Below, one piece after another: positions 17,069-26,002 of a stretch of 64,000 bases of DNA. Under the pieces are notes generated by a model. It searched no databases and was not told the origin of the DNA. It saw only the letters and a list, made by a program, of their open reading frames with translations. Origin of the DNA: Lachnospiraceae bacterium UBA935 (GTDB lineage: Bacteria; Bacillota; Clostridia; Lachnospirales; Lachnospiraceae). The translations under genes and the position numbers were made by a program. The DNA lies in the NCBI GenBank assembly GCA_002293525.1, contig DBDJ01000024.1:55170-119169 (forward strand). The letters run 5' to 3'. Numbering within the stretch: position 1 is the first letter of the stretch; each line of letters starts with the position of its first letter.

Positions 17069-17123
17069 GCGGCTTACAGTAAAGTTCAAGTAAGACATAG
17101 CAAGTAAATAAACTGTAAGCCGC
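17069..17123. repeat. 12-bp perfect inverted repeat between blaR-like gene and sigG
   Basis: GCGGCTTACAGT (17069-17080) pairs with ACTGTAAGCCGC (17112-17123) across a 31-base loop. There is no T-tract on either side, so it is not a standard terminator. The rest of 16987-17279 is AT-rich and holds no gene I can support. Confidence 0.7.
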
Positions 17124-17279
17124 GAGTGTTAGTTTGAACTAACTACTTTCACTTTAACTTATTGCTAACTATTTGTCAAGTTAAATTTAAGTCAAATTCG
17201 TTTTATATACATATTTATAGATAATTCGATAATTATAATGGTAAAATTCAACGATAAATATAGGGGATTCCTTATTTGA

Positions 17280-18059
17280 TTACGCGGTCAGGTAATTTTT
17301 CATGATTTTCAGAGCATTCTTTTCCAGACGGGAAACCTGGGCTTGTGAAATGCCGATCATGTCAGCCACTTCCATCTGGGTTTTGCCCTGAAAGAAACGC
17401 AGCCCGATGATTTCATTTTCCCGCTGACCCAAATGTTTCATCGCTTCGCTCAGTGAAAGATGTTCCACCCAGGTCTCTTCCTTGTTCTTTTTATCGCTGA
17501 TCTGATCCATTACATAGAGAGTGTCGCCGCCGTCGGTAAATATCGGCTCGTACAAACTCATGGGATTCTGGATGGCATCCAGCGCATAGACGATATCTTC
17601 CTTGGAAATCCCGATTTCCTCGGCAATCTCCGTGACGGTCGGCTCCCGCAGGTCTCTTTTGATCATATTTTCTTTGGCATAGATGGCCTTATAGGCCGTG
17701 TCCTTAAGCGAACGGCTGACGCGGATGGAATTGTTGTCCCGGAGGAATCTCCGGATCTCGCCGATAATCATCGGCACTGCATAAGTAGAGAACTTGACGT
17801 TTAACGTGGTGTCAAAATTATCGATAGCCTTAATCAATCCGATGCAGCCGATCTGAAACAGATCATCGACATTTTCATTACTGGAAGAGAAACGTTTGAT
17901 CACACTTAAAACCAACCTCAGATTACCCTCAATATATATCTTTCTGGCTTCCAGATCACCTTCTTCGATCCTGTCGAAAAGCTCTTCTTTTTCCCCGGCT
18001 TTCAAAAGCGGCAGTTTTGCCGTATTGACACCGCAAATTTCAACTTTTCCCTGTGCCAT
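17280..18059 (-). CDS. sigG: RNA polymerase sporulation sigma factor SigG
   Basis: The 259-residue protein begins with the SigG-specific VEICGVNTAKLPLLK anti-sigma contact region. It then has region 2 (NVDDLFQIGCIGLIKAIDNFD, FSTYAVPMIIGEIRRFLRD), region 3 and region 4 with the helix-turn-helix TQMEVADMIGISQAQVSRLEK. SigG directs late forespore transcription. ATG 18059 follows AGGAGGATGATGT. In most Firmicutes sigG lies beside sigE; here 20.6 kb separates them. Confidence 0.97.
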   Translation of the reverse strand: MAQGKVEICGVNTAKLPLLKAGEKEELFDRIEEGDLEARKIYIEGNLRLVLSVIKRFSSSNENVDDLFQIGCIGLIKAIDNFDTTLNVKFSTYAVPMIIGEIRRFLRDNNSIRVSRSLKDTAYKAIYAKENMIKRDLREPTVTEIAEEIGISKEDIVYALDAIQNPMSLYEPIFTDGGDTLYVMDQISDKKNKEETWVEHLSLSEAMKHLGQRENEIIGLRFFQGKTQMEVADMIGISQAQVSRLEKNALKIMKNYLTA

Positions 18060-18090
18060 ACATCATCCTCCTGAATTGATTACTGTAATT

Positions 18091-18121
18091 TAATCATTCA
18101 CCGATTAGATGAAAAATATAC
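18091..18121 (-). promoter_or_regulatory. Candidate forespore (sigma-F-like) promoter of sigG
   Basis: Minus-strand GTATA (18121-18117) is followed 14 bases later by GGTGAATGATTA (18102-18091), resembling a sigma-F -35/-10 pair. Spacing and the -10 are imperfect, so this is suggestive only. Confidence 0.4.
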
Positions 18122-18143
18122 ATATAAAAAAGGAGTGAAGCAG

Positions 18144-18383
18144 ATGTTATTTTCAGAATTGAAATGCAAGGATGTCATAAATATTCATACCTGTAAAAGT
18201 CTGGGAAAAGTGACGGATCTGGAATTTGAAGACTGCAACGGGCATATTCACGCGCTTATTATCTGTGGAAGGAATAAATTTAATGCACTTTTTTACAATG
18301 AACCGGATATTATTATCCCATATAAGGATATTATCAAGATCGGTCCGGATATTATTTTGGTGGAAATTGGCAAACGATGTTAA
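18144..18383 (+). CDS. ymxH: YlmC/YmxH-family PRC-barrel sporulation protein
   Basis: A 79-residue single PRC-barrel domain protein: LFSELKCKDVINIHTCKSLGKVTDLEFED, IIPYKDIIKIGPDIILVE. The family is widespread in spore formers and usually sits beside sigG. ATG 18144 has AAGGAG eight bases upstream; a GTG at 18135 overlaps that site and is rejected. It is transcribed divergently from sigG. Precise function is unknown. Confidence 0.88.
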   Translation: MLFSELKCKDVINIHTCKSLGKVTDLEFEDCNGHIHALIICGRNKFNALFYNEPDIIIPYKDIIKIGPDIILVEIGKRC

Positions 18384-18406
18384 GCGTGAAGTCAGGGGGC
18401 ATTCAA

Positions 18407-18457
18407 AAAGACATGACACAATCGTCACAAATAAATGACCTTCTTTGTCATGTCTTT
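18407..18457. terminator. Bidirectional intrinsic terminator between ymxH and the PAP2 gene
   Basis: AAAGACATGACA (18407-18418) pairs with TGTCATGTCTTT (18446-18457), 12 of 12 bases. The plus strand ends CTTTCTT and the minus strand reads out through TTTTTGAATG, so it can serve the two convergent genes. Confidence 0.8.
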
Positions 18458-18492
18458 CTTCCTGATTATTAGATGGTGTTTTCTACCTGCTT

Positions 18493-19047
18493 TTATTCGT
18501 CAGTACTTTGTTTGCGGAACTGATCAAATCGATCGACAAAATAATTGACAATCAGCCCAAAAGCCACGCCGCTGGCGCCGCCGACAACAATCCCTCCCAA
18601 GATATCCGTCGGGTAATGTACATACAGATACAGTCTGGTAAACGCCATCAGACATGCCGGAACAAGGGCCACATACCAATGCTTCACCTTTGCCATATAC
18701 AGGGCGGCAACCACCGCAAAGGCGGCGGCGGTATGACCGGACGGAAAGGAGTAATCGGATGGTTTCGGTATCAATATCTGGATGGCAGTATTGATATCAA
18801 ACGGCCTTATCCTGGCAAACAGCGGTTTCAGCATCAGATTGCAAATTATCCCGTTGAGGCCAAGGGATCCTAAGACCATGACTCCCGCTTTCCGGTATTT
18901 TCCGAACATCATCAACAATATCCCCAGACCAATCCACAAAGCACCTTTGTTTCCCAGCGACGTAAAGAAAACCATGAACTGATCCCCGATATCCGTCCTT
19001 AAATTGTTTTGTATAAAGTCCAAGATGGCAAATTCGATCTCCTGCAT
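18493..19047 (-). CDS. PAP2-superfamily membrane phosphatase
   Basis: The 184-residue membrane protein has the three acid phosphatase motifs: KPLFARIRP, PSGHTAAAF and RLYLYVHYPTD. About five membrane spans place the active site outside the membrane. Candidate substrates are undecaprenyl pyrophosphate or phosphatidic/phosphatidylglycerol phosphates; sequence alone does not choose. It lies in the block between sigG and sigE and is convergent with ymxH. Confidence 0.9.
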   Translation of the reverse strand: MQEIEFAILDFIQNNLRTDIGDQFMVFFTSLGNKGALWIGLGILLMMFGKYRKAGVMVLGSLGLNGIICNLMLKPLFARIRPFDINTAIQILIPKPSDYSFPSGHTAAAFAVVAALYMAKVKHWYVALVPACLMAFTRLYLYVHYPTDILGGIVVGGASGVAFGLIVNYFVDRFDQFRKQSTDE

Positions 19048-19222
19048 AGCCTGTTACCTCTTTCTCTCCTATTATAAATATGACAAGAATGCTGATCCGG
19101 CATGGATAACGCTTCCTATCCTTCTTTATATCATATTCATAATAAGCCCCGATCTCCACAGCGATTACCAGCCATGACGAGTATCGTAAAAAACTGGCGT
19201 ACAGACACTGCGGCCTTCGGCA

Positions 19223-22200
19223 TCATTTTCCTTTAACAAGCTGCGATAGTATATAGGGATCCTTGATCTTCCCGTCCTCGGCAAAGAGCAGGATCTTGGA
19301 CATGATCTCCGCGCTCTTCGGGTCCTCGTCCACAAACGGCAGGAAGATTTTCCCCCGCGCCTGCGAATGGACCGGCAGCACATTGATCTGGTGCCCGCCG
19401 AGCTGATGGATTACCCCGCTGCCCATATGGATGGTATACTCTCCGCGAAGCCCTGTGATAACGGCATGGTTTTTCTCGAAGGAAACATTCTTAAGTTGGA
19501 AGAGCTCCCTATTGAACTCCGCCACCACTTTGCGCATCTCGACCGTGGAATGGCTGGTCTCCGGGTCCACGCCGCCGGCATGGGCCACGCTCACCGCCAG
19601 ATCGACATCCCGCATTACTTCCGAATAGATGATATCCGGGATATCCTTGATCTTAATCGCCTGAAACGTCTTCCGGCCGGAAAACTCCACCCATTCCAGC
19701 GTCGGTGCCTCCACCTCGCTCGGCGAGAACCAGTCGGCTATGGCATAGATCCGCGCAATAATATCCTTTCCGTAGAAAACCTTCTGCAGGCCTTCCTCAT
19801 AATCGGCGATCCATTTCCGTCCCTGCAGGCAGGCCACGGTCTTTTTCGGCTGGATCTGGTTGCCCGCAAACATCAGCGAGGCTTCCTTTTCCAGTTCTTC
19901 CGCCAGCTTGACATACAGCTCCCGGAATACCTGCTTAAAGGGCTGTTTGATTCCATTCTGGCGATAACGTTCAAACAGGTGCTGCTGATAGCGGTGCCAC
20001 TTCCCGCTCCAGTACAGATCATAGGGATGAGCCACTTTTAGGAGCGCTTCCGCATCCGGCCGGTACTCCCTGCCGTCACAGTCCGTCAAGACATAACCCG
20101 CTGTTTCCCGAATAAACCCGTCCATGTCTTCCCCGACAAACACCAGCTGGACGATGATCGCCCGGATCACCGGGTTCTCACACAACCGGCATAATTCCCC
20201 GAAGCTATAGGATTCTTCTTCCTCCATGGCCTGTTCCAGCATCTTCACCGTGCGGGCATGCTGATCCTTGAGCTTCTTCTGGAAGTCCTTAATGGCGAGG
20301 ACTGCCGCATCTTTTTTCAGGACCGCCGGGATTGATTTCAGGTTCTTTTCCCCTTTTCTTAATAATAACTCCGGCACCCCGGCGTCCCGGAGCCCGACCT
20401 TTATCTCATATTCGTTTACCGTCTGCCATTCGAGATAGGCGCGGTTCTCTTTCACCAGTTCGGTTTCCATCGCCAAAATCAGCCGCGAAGCGTCGGCATA
20501 GCCGGCGGCGGATGCCATATTCTTTAAGCCCATCTGGAAGGCGTCTTCTTCGCTGGCCTTTCGCAAAGCCCCAAACTGCCGGCTTTCCTTGCGGAACTGC
20601 TGCAAAAACTCATAGCGGTGCAGCATGTCGGCCCGGTCCTTGACCGGCAGGATCCCGTAACTCATCAGCAGATCCTTGTTCCGCTTCTTTACAATCTCTG
20701 CTTCCAGCTCTTCCCTGACCGCCTTCCCCAAGGCGGCATCGGCATATTTCCTGGCGCGGGCGTGCTTGCTGCCATCAGAAAGATATTTGGCGCTCGCATA
20801 AAGCTGCTGGAACAGCTTGTCCCCCAGCACCTCGTACACCTCGTAAAACCAGCGGTTGTCAAAAGCGCCACGGTTGAGGTCCTCGACCGACAGCGGAGTG
20901 TATTTGGCGATCATGGCTTGCTTTCTTTCGTCAAACCGTTCATTCATATGGGCGGCAAAATAATAACAGCCGCTCTTAAATCCCGCATACCCCAGATATT
21001 CTTCCACGATATCCAGCCATTGGGGGGCATACATCGCCGCTTCGATCAGACGCGCTTCCTTGATCCCGCTTCCTTCAAGCGCTTCGCGGAGCCGGCCGGC
21101 ATGGTCCGTTTCCAGCGGGTAACAGACCTGAAGCAGGTGGCTGAAGCATTCCCGCCGCCCGGACCCATGGCTTCCGTAATAGGTCTTGCGGTCGAGCTTG
21201 TCGGTTCCCATCGCTTTTAATATATTGATGAGCCGGTCTATACCGGAGATTCTGTCAATATAGCTCACGGCCTTGGAAAAGACCGTCGGTGTGTCGCCCC
21301 GCTTCAGCTCCACATCCAGGATGGTGTTAATAAGATTCTCATAAAAGAATAACCCGGTCTGCCAGTACCCCCCGGCCGCTCCCGGCCGATCGGAACCTTG
21401 CCTGTCATCTTCCTGCATGACATCTTCCTGCCTGTCAACCTTCCTCATGCCATCTTCCTGCATGTCCGTTTCATAGATGCGGCCTAGTAGGTACTTATCG
21501 GCTTCCGTCAGTTTCTCATGGGCGAAAGTACTCAACTGCATCACCGCCCGGGGCAGCCCGACCTCCTCAAAAACCGCCTTGTATACCAGATCAGCAGTTA
21601 TCAGTTTCAGCCGATAGGCCTTAATATAATGAAAGATAGTCAGCCTGCAATAGCTATGCGGAAGATAATAGCTTTCCTTTTCCAGGGCCGCGATATTCTG
21701 TGCGATGAAGCCGAATCTTTTGTCAATACCATAAAAGAGATAAAAGGTCACCGCAAATTCCTGGTCGTTTTCCCATCTGCGCAGCCGGTCGTTAAACATC
21801 TTCATTTTGTCGCTGTTAATAAAAGCGTAACCGGGCGTTCCGTTCACATAAGAATACTGTCCGGACTGTCTCTTGGTGTCAAGATACCACAATGCCTCGT
21901 CGGGCAGTTCCCTAATGATATGCCGGACAGCCCCCGCCGCCACCCTGAAGGGCAGCTCGGCGGCGTACATGTTGATCAGGATACGGACTATCGTCCTGAC
22001 CGTTCTATACCGCTCGCTTAACTGGGGATGGGGATTATGTGGCATGATATATTCCGAACGGGCGGCGCCAACGATCTCTTTCTCATACTTGCGGTAAGTT
22101 TCATAATCCTCAGCCCGCTCTTTATCAAGCCCCATATGCAAGGCCATATCCAAGTTCATCAAGAGCGCGGTGTCTTTGATCTCGGTTTCATAGAATTCCT

Positions 22201-24415
22201 GCCAAAGTTCCGGAAAAGGATAGGTCTCATACAAGGGTATTCCCCGTTTCCGGTACGTCTGGGAAAGTCCGTTGGCCAGTAACAGTTCCTCGCCTTCCAC
22301 GCTCCGGTACTCTTTCATCTTATGCACATTCACAAAATCGGTCAGTTTCTCAATCAGCCGGTCCAAGTCTTGCTTCGGAACTCGGAAGTATTCGTTGACT
22401 GTCTTTAGATTATCTCCTGTCTCGGGACAGGACAGCTCTACTTCCGGGTCATATAAGCCATAACCCCTGCGGTTCAGGATCTCATCCGTCTTGCCGTGAC
22501 CGACGATTTCTTCAATCAGGATCTGCTCCCGGGCGGTAGGCTGTTCCATCTGCCCGGCCAAGGCCGTCAGCCGCGCCATAAGCTCAGCATCCGGTGCCGC
22601 TTTCTTGGCATTAAAGATCAGATCCAGCCCACCGGCCCGCATTTCCTCGGTACTATGGCGAACCAGACGTTCCGCACAGCGATAAAGCGCCTCACCCGTA
22701 AGCTGGCCCAGCATCTCCAGCACAAAGCCGCGAATGTCCTGATTCTTATAGCGCAAGAACGATTCCAGGAGCAGCAGCTCCTCTGGCTCCAGCGAAAGCT
22801 TCCGGATCAGGTCAAAGGCCGTTTTCCGGGTATATGTTTCCTTATCGGCCGCATAATGAAGCAAGGCTTGACGCTGCAGCGGCGTCCGCGGCTCATAAAG
22901 CAGACAATGGATGCACCGGCTTCGATCGCTGCCGGAAGTAGCGCTGACCGATGCCAGTTCCTGGCTGACATAATCGACCAGCTGGTCATCTTCCAGCGCA
23001 TGGGCAGTCACCGTCATCCTGACCACCAGGTCGTGACCGCCCAGTTCTACCTCATACCAAGGAAAAATACAGGGAGAAAAGAGCCGTTTTTTCTGACCCT
23101 TAAGCCCCTCATACAGCTTCTTCATAATCTCAAAATGCCGGTATCCTTCCTCTCTGTCGGAAAACAGCTGCGTGATCGGCACCTGGGGCGGCTTGTCTCC
23201 ACCGCGATAATACAAGATAGAATTGATGTCTTTCAGATATGTCGGCAGGAAAGCCGCTACCAGCTCATGGTCTTCCGGCGGTCCGTATTTTTCCATCATC
23301 CGCTTGGACACCTCAATCTTGAACCTGTTCATATGCAAACTCAAGTTATAGTAGGACATCGTCAGGAGCTGATTCCGGCTGCCGTCTTCCACATAACCAC
23401 GCATCACGCTGATCGCATCAAAGATTTCATAGAAGCCCAGGGCCCAGAGCCCGATCATAATATGGACGCTGTCATTGGTCCGGGTAAGCTCATAGGCTTT
23501 GTCCTTATTATGTACCGCCGCCACCATATCCTCCAGGATCTTGGCCGTAATACGGTCGATATGCTCATGGCTGCAAATCCCTGTCCATGTCGCGATCGCT
23601 CTCTTAACCGCCGCAAACCGGATCAGATCGTGCTTCTGAATCACATCCAGTATCACCAAAAAAGCTTCCGCCGTGCCGCAGTCTGCATTTTCGCAGATAG
23701 CCTGACGGATGCCCTCCTGAAGCCTGGCGGCCAGCAGGAAATCTCCCAGGAGGCGGTGAAGCCCCGGATCGGAGCTTTTGACTATCGCCCTGATGATATC
23801 GGTCGTTACGATAGTGGTATTGTTCTCGCTCAAGATAATATTCCGGATCGCCTGAATCACCTTAGCATCGCCCTGGTCAATCCTGGCGGCCAGTATATTA
23901 TCCAGATAATCAAGCGGGGCAGGACGGTAATAATTATTCTCTTTATAATCAATCAGCTCGGGAGTCAGGTTATCCAAGATATAGTCCGCCAGTGTGCAGC
24001 CAAAAAAACCGAAGCGCCTATAGCATTCCATCAGTCCGAAGATCCTCCTGAGAAAAGAAACATAATCAGCCGTCCGGACACTGCGCCGCTCATACCCCGT
24101 GCTATACTGGAACCGGTTAAATTGATCAATAATATAATAATAATCCTCTTGATATTCTTCAGGAACCAAAACCCTGACCATGTCCGCATAGCCCCCGCGG
24201 ATAAAATCGCTCGGCCGGACGCCGGGCCGGTATTGCTTGATCGCCCTGCTCAGTTCCGACGGCGTATTTTCCTCAAGCTTCCTGCTTCCCATGATCTCCT
24301 CCAGCAGATTACGCCGCTCCTCGGAAAAGGCCGTCAGCACCGGCTGGTTCTTCTCCTCCCATGCTTTGCGGTATTCCTCCCATAAAGCATATCTCGTTTG
24401 ATAACTGTACTCCAT
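19223..24415 (-). CDS. Giant DUF4132/DUF5724-type protein, 1730 residues
   Basis: A very large cytosolic protein, largely helical, with many Leu-rich helix pairs (residues ~150-700) that suggest HEAT-like solenoids. A C-terminal DUF4132-like domain (~1440-1640) includes DIIYSEVMRDVDLAVSVAHAGG and GEYTIHMGSGVIHQ. Related bacterial proteins (E. coli YehF/MolR-like) have no settled function. Residues ~998-1030 are a short acidic repeat (units like MQEDGMRKVDRQED), apparently a recent expansion of CAGGAAGATG-type DNA. ATG 24415 follows GGAGGAAGGGTT. The small gene upstream is 33 bases away and probably co-transcribed. Confidence 0.8.
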   Translation of the reverse strand: MEYSYQTRYALWEEYRKAWEEKNQPVLTAFSEERRNLLEEIMGSRKLEENTPSELSRAIKQYRPGVRPSDFIRGGYADMVRVLVPEEYQEDYYYIIDQFNRFQYSTGYERRSVRTADYVSFLRRIFGLMECYRRFGFFGCTLADYILDNLTPELIDYKENNYYRPAPLDYLDNILAARIDQGDAKVIQAIRNIILSENNTTIVTTDIIRAIVKSSDPGLHRLLGDFLLAARLQEGIRQAICENADCGTAEAFLVILDVIQKHDLIRFAAVKRAIATWTGICSHEHIDRITAKILEDMVAAVHNKDKAYELTRTNDSVHIMIGLWALGFYEIFDAISVMRGYVEDGSRNQLLTMSYYNLSLHMNRFKIEVSKRMMEKYGPPEDHELVAAFLPTYLKDINSILYYRGGDKPPQVPITQLFSDREEGYRHFEIMKKLYEGLKGQKKRLFSPCIFPWYEVELGGHDLVVRMTVTAHALEDDQLVDYVSQELASVSATSGSDRSRCIHCLLYEPRTPLQRQALLHYAADKETYTRKTAFDLIRKLSLEPEELLLLESFLRYKNQDIRGFVLEMLGQLTGEALYRCAERLVRHSTEEMRAGGLDLIFNAKKAAPDAELMARLTALAGQMEQPTAREQILIEEIVGHGKTDEILNRRGYGLYDPEVELSCPETGDNLKTVNEYFRVPKQDLDRLIEKLTDFVNVHKMKEYRSVEGEELLLANGLSQTYRKRGIPLYETYPFPELWQEFYETEIKDTALLMNLDMALHMGLDKERAEDYETYRKYEKEIVGAARSEYIMPHNPHPQLSERYRTVRTIVRILINMYAAELPFRVAAGAVRHIIRELPDEALWYLDTKRQSGQYSYVNGTPGYAFINSDKMKMFNDRLRRWENDQEFAVTFYLFYGIDKRFGFIAQNIAALEKESYYLPHSYCRLTIFHYIKAYRLKLITADLVYKAVFEEVGLPRAVMQLSTFAHEKLTEADKYLLGRIYETDMQEDGMRKVDRQEDVMQEDDRQGSDRPGAAGGYWQTGLFFYENLINTILDVELKRGDTPTVFSKAVSYIDRISGIDRLINILKAMGTDKLDRKTYYGSHGSGRRECFSHLLQVCYPLETDHAGRLREALEGSGIKEARLIEAAMYAPQWLDIVEEYLGYAGFKSGCYYFAAHMNERFDERKQAMIAKYTPLSVEDLNRGAFDNRWFYEVYEVLGDKLFQQLYASAKYLSDGSKHARARKYADAALGKAVREELEAEIVKKRNKDLLMSYGILPVKDRADMLHRYEFLQQFRKESRQFGALRKASEEDAFQMGLKNMASAAGYADASRLILAMETELVKENRAYLEWQTVNEYEIKVGLRDAGVPELLLRKGEKNLKSIPAVLKKDAAVLAIKDFQKKLKDQHARTVKMLEQAMEEEESYSFGELCRLCENPVIRAIIVQLVFVGEDMDGFIRETAGYVLTDCDGREYRPDAEALLKVAHPYDLYWSGKWHRYQQHLFERYRQNGIKQPFKQVFRELYVKLAEELEKEASLMFAGNQIQPKKTVACLQGRKWIADYEEGLQKVFYGKDIIARIYAIADWFSPSEVEAPTLEWVEFSGRKTFQAIKIKDIPDIIYSEVMRDVDLAVSVAHAGGVDPETSHSTVEMRKVVAEFNRELFQLKNVSFEKNHAVITGLRGEYTIHMGSGVIHQLGGHQINVLPVHSQARGKIFLPFVDEDPKSAEIMSKILLFAEDGKIKDPYILSQLVKGK

Positions 24416-24448
24416 AACCCTTCCTCCAAGCTCTGCTTCCTTTTATAT

Positions 24449-24865
24449 TTACCACATTCTCCCGCTTAAAAACGTCAGCCGCACAAATGTCAGCTCGCTT
24501 CCTTCCTTAAGCTCGATCCGTTCTTCCCGCTTTACTTTTCTCTTACCGTCCACAAATACAGCGACAAGCCCGTCTTCAAAGCATTGCAAGGCGTTCCTGA
24601 CCGCCTTTTCCGGATCGGCTTTCCGACCGCCATAATTGACCCCGAATGAAATCTTGCCCTCCGGTGCTTTCGCTTCGATCGCTTCCTTGGACAGCACGCC
24701 GAGCAGCTCTTGGTTTTCGGCCCGTTCATTATAGCTGGCAACGCATAGTTTTACAGTTTCTTGGATGAGGTTTTCTACATCAGACGGAGGATGAGGATAG
24801 TCGTACGGCACTTTTGTCACGGTATTCTTCTGGGATACTCCCTTTACGGTAATCCATATTCTCAT
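24449..24865 (-). CDS. Small uncharacterised partner of the giant DUF4132 protein
   Basis: A 138-residue soluble protein that I do not recognise. It starts MRIWITVKGVSQKNTV and ends with a beta-rich tail (ELKEGSELTFVRLTFLSGRMW). The middle holds VENLIQETVKLCVASYNER, then a Gly-rich turn, and CFEDGLVAVFVDGKRKV. ATG 24865 follows GAAAGGAAAGCC. It lies 33 bases upstream of the giant gene in the same direction, so a joint role is a reasonable inference. Confidence 0.7.
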   Translation of the reverse strand: MRIWITVKGVSQKNTVTKVPYDYPHPPSDVENLIQETVKLCVASYNERAENQELLGVLSKEAIEAKAPEGKISFGVNYGGRKADPEKAVRNALQCFEDGLVAVFVDGKRKVKREERIELKEGSELTFVRLTFLSGRMW

Positions 24866-24954
24866 GATGGCTTTCCTTTCAAGAACGGTGTTTTCTGTGG
24901 TGCGGTTATCTTTAAAATATTAGCATAAAACTGCTGGAAAGGCAATCTTTTGAC

Positions 24955-24975
24955 GCGGGGGGAGGGCTCCCCCGC
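24955..24975. repeat. GC-rich hairpin sharing the repeat-family core
   Basis: GCGGGGG (24955-24961) pairs with CCCCCGC (24969-24975) around AGGGC. It contains GGGGGAGGGCTC, the core of the dispersed repeats at 261-293 and 40699-40731. It lies upstream of the small gene at 24865. Confidence 0.6.
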
Positions 24976-25070
24976 TATCCACATCTAAACTGACATTGGT
25001 TCATACCCTGGCCGTAGCCATATCATTTTGTAATTCAGTATCAGGAATTTGTAACTTAGTTGCCGTTCTA

Positions 25071-25099
25071 TTGCGTTCTTTTAAAAGAATGGTTATATT
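25071..25099 (+). promoter_or_regulatory. Predicted promoter of the LytTR operon
   Basis: TTGCGT (25071-25076) and TATATT (25094-25099) are 17 bp apart, with a TCTTTTAAAAGA palindrome in the spacer. The same region is conserved upstream of the collapsed copy near 37.88 kb. Confidence 0.6.
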
Positions 25100-25121
25100 A
25101 AAAAAGCAGGAGGATGGTTAA

Positions 25122-25577
25122 GTGAAAATAATCAAAAAACAGATAGACGGTCAGACCGAAACTGAAATCGAGATTCGCTACGATAAATTGAATGCTGAAG
25201 TAATCAAGGTAATTGAGCGAATCGAACAAACCGAGAAATTCCTTGACGGCACAGATAGCGGACGACACTATCGAATCCGCATAAGCGATATTTATTATGC
25301 GGAAAGTGTGGACAAAAATACCTTTATCTATACGGAGGATGCTGTGTTTCGCTCGGAGCTCCGGCTTTATCAGTTAATTGGGATGCTGAAAGCGGATGAC
25401 TTTGTTCAGGTCAGCAAGTTTTGCATTGTCAATCTGAATGTTTTGGAAAGCATCCGAACCATGTTCAACAGCCGTTTGGAAGTAACGCTCATCAACGGTG
25501 AAAAAGTCAATGTTTCCCGGACATATTTGAATCATATCAAAATGGCGTTTGCTTCAAAGGAGGGGTATTCAGAATGA
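25122..25577 (+). CDS. LytTR DNA-binding-domain regulator
   Basis: The 151-residue protein has a short N-terminal region and a C-terminal LytTR domain (HYRIRISDIYYAESVDKNTFIYT, FVQVSKFCIVNLNVLESI, LINGEKVNVSRTYL). There is no receiver domain, as in the compact LytTR regulators that pair with DUF3021 membrane proteins. The GTG start at 25122 follows AGGAGGATGGTTAA. It heads an operon for an FtsX-type ABC transporter, which it probably controls. Confidence 0.88.
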   Translation: MKIIKKQIDGQTETEIEIRYDKLNAEVIKVIERIEQTEKFLDGTDSGRHYRIRISDIYYAESVDKNTFIYTEDAVFRSELRLYQLIGMLKADDFVQVSKFCIVNLNVLESIRTMFNSRLEVTLINGEKVNVSRTYLNHIKMAFASKEGYSE

Positions 25578-26002
25578 AGAAGTTTATCAGAAAATGGGTA
25601 ATGCTTTTTGGGCTGGCTTTCATTTCAGCCACGATCATACCGGCTATTGTCAATCGTAATTGGGAAGCTGCCATATTTGTATTTCAGTTACTATTTGTAC
25701 TGCTTGTAATTTGCCTGTTCCAATTATTTACCGATAAAATGTCTTTGAAGATATCCTTGCTGAAATATGTGATAGATCTTGTCATGACACTTTCGGTTAT
25801 ATTGTTATTCGGGTGGCTATGGAAATGGTATGAGCCGTCATATACATGGATGATGTTCGCAATGGTTATTCCGGTTTATGTTGTTGGATATTTTCTTGAT
25901 ATCATCAAAATCAACAAGGAGGTAAAGATTATCAATCAACAGATCAAACGCCGGCGTGAAATAATGCGGGAAGGAAGAAAGGAAAAATTCAATGATTGCT
26001 AA
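25574..26002 (+). CDS. DUF3021-family membrane protein
   Basis: A 142-residue protein with four membrane spans and a charged C-terminal tail (KRRREIMREGRKEK). DUF3021 proteins are usually encoded next to LytTR regulators, as here, and are thought to modulate them from the membrane. It overlaps the regulator gene by ATGA and the permease start by 11 bases, a tightly coupled operon. Confidence 0.82.
   Translation: MKKFIRKWVMLFGLAFISATIIPAIVNRNWEAAIFVFQLLFVLLVICLFQLFTDKMSLKISLLKYVIDLVMTLSVILLFGWLWKWYEPSYTWMMFAMVIPVYVVGYFLDIIKINKEVKIINQQIKRRREIMREGRKEKFNDC

Noticed and set aside
22496..24385. 629-codon open frame on the plus strand
   Set aside because: It lies antisense to the DUF4132-type gene, has no domain features, and its composition mirrors the GC-biased sense codons.
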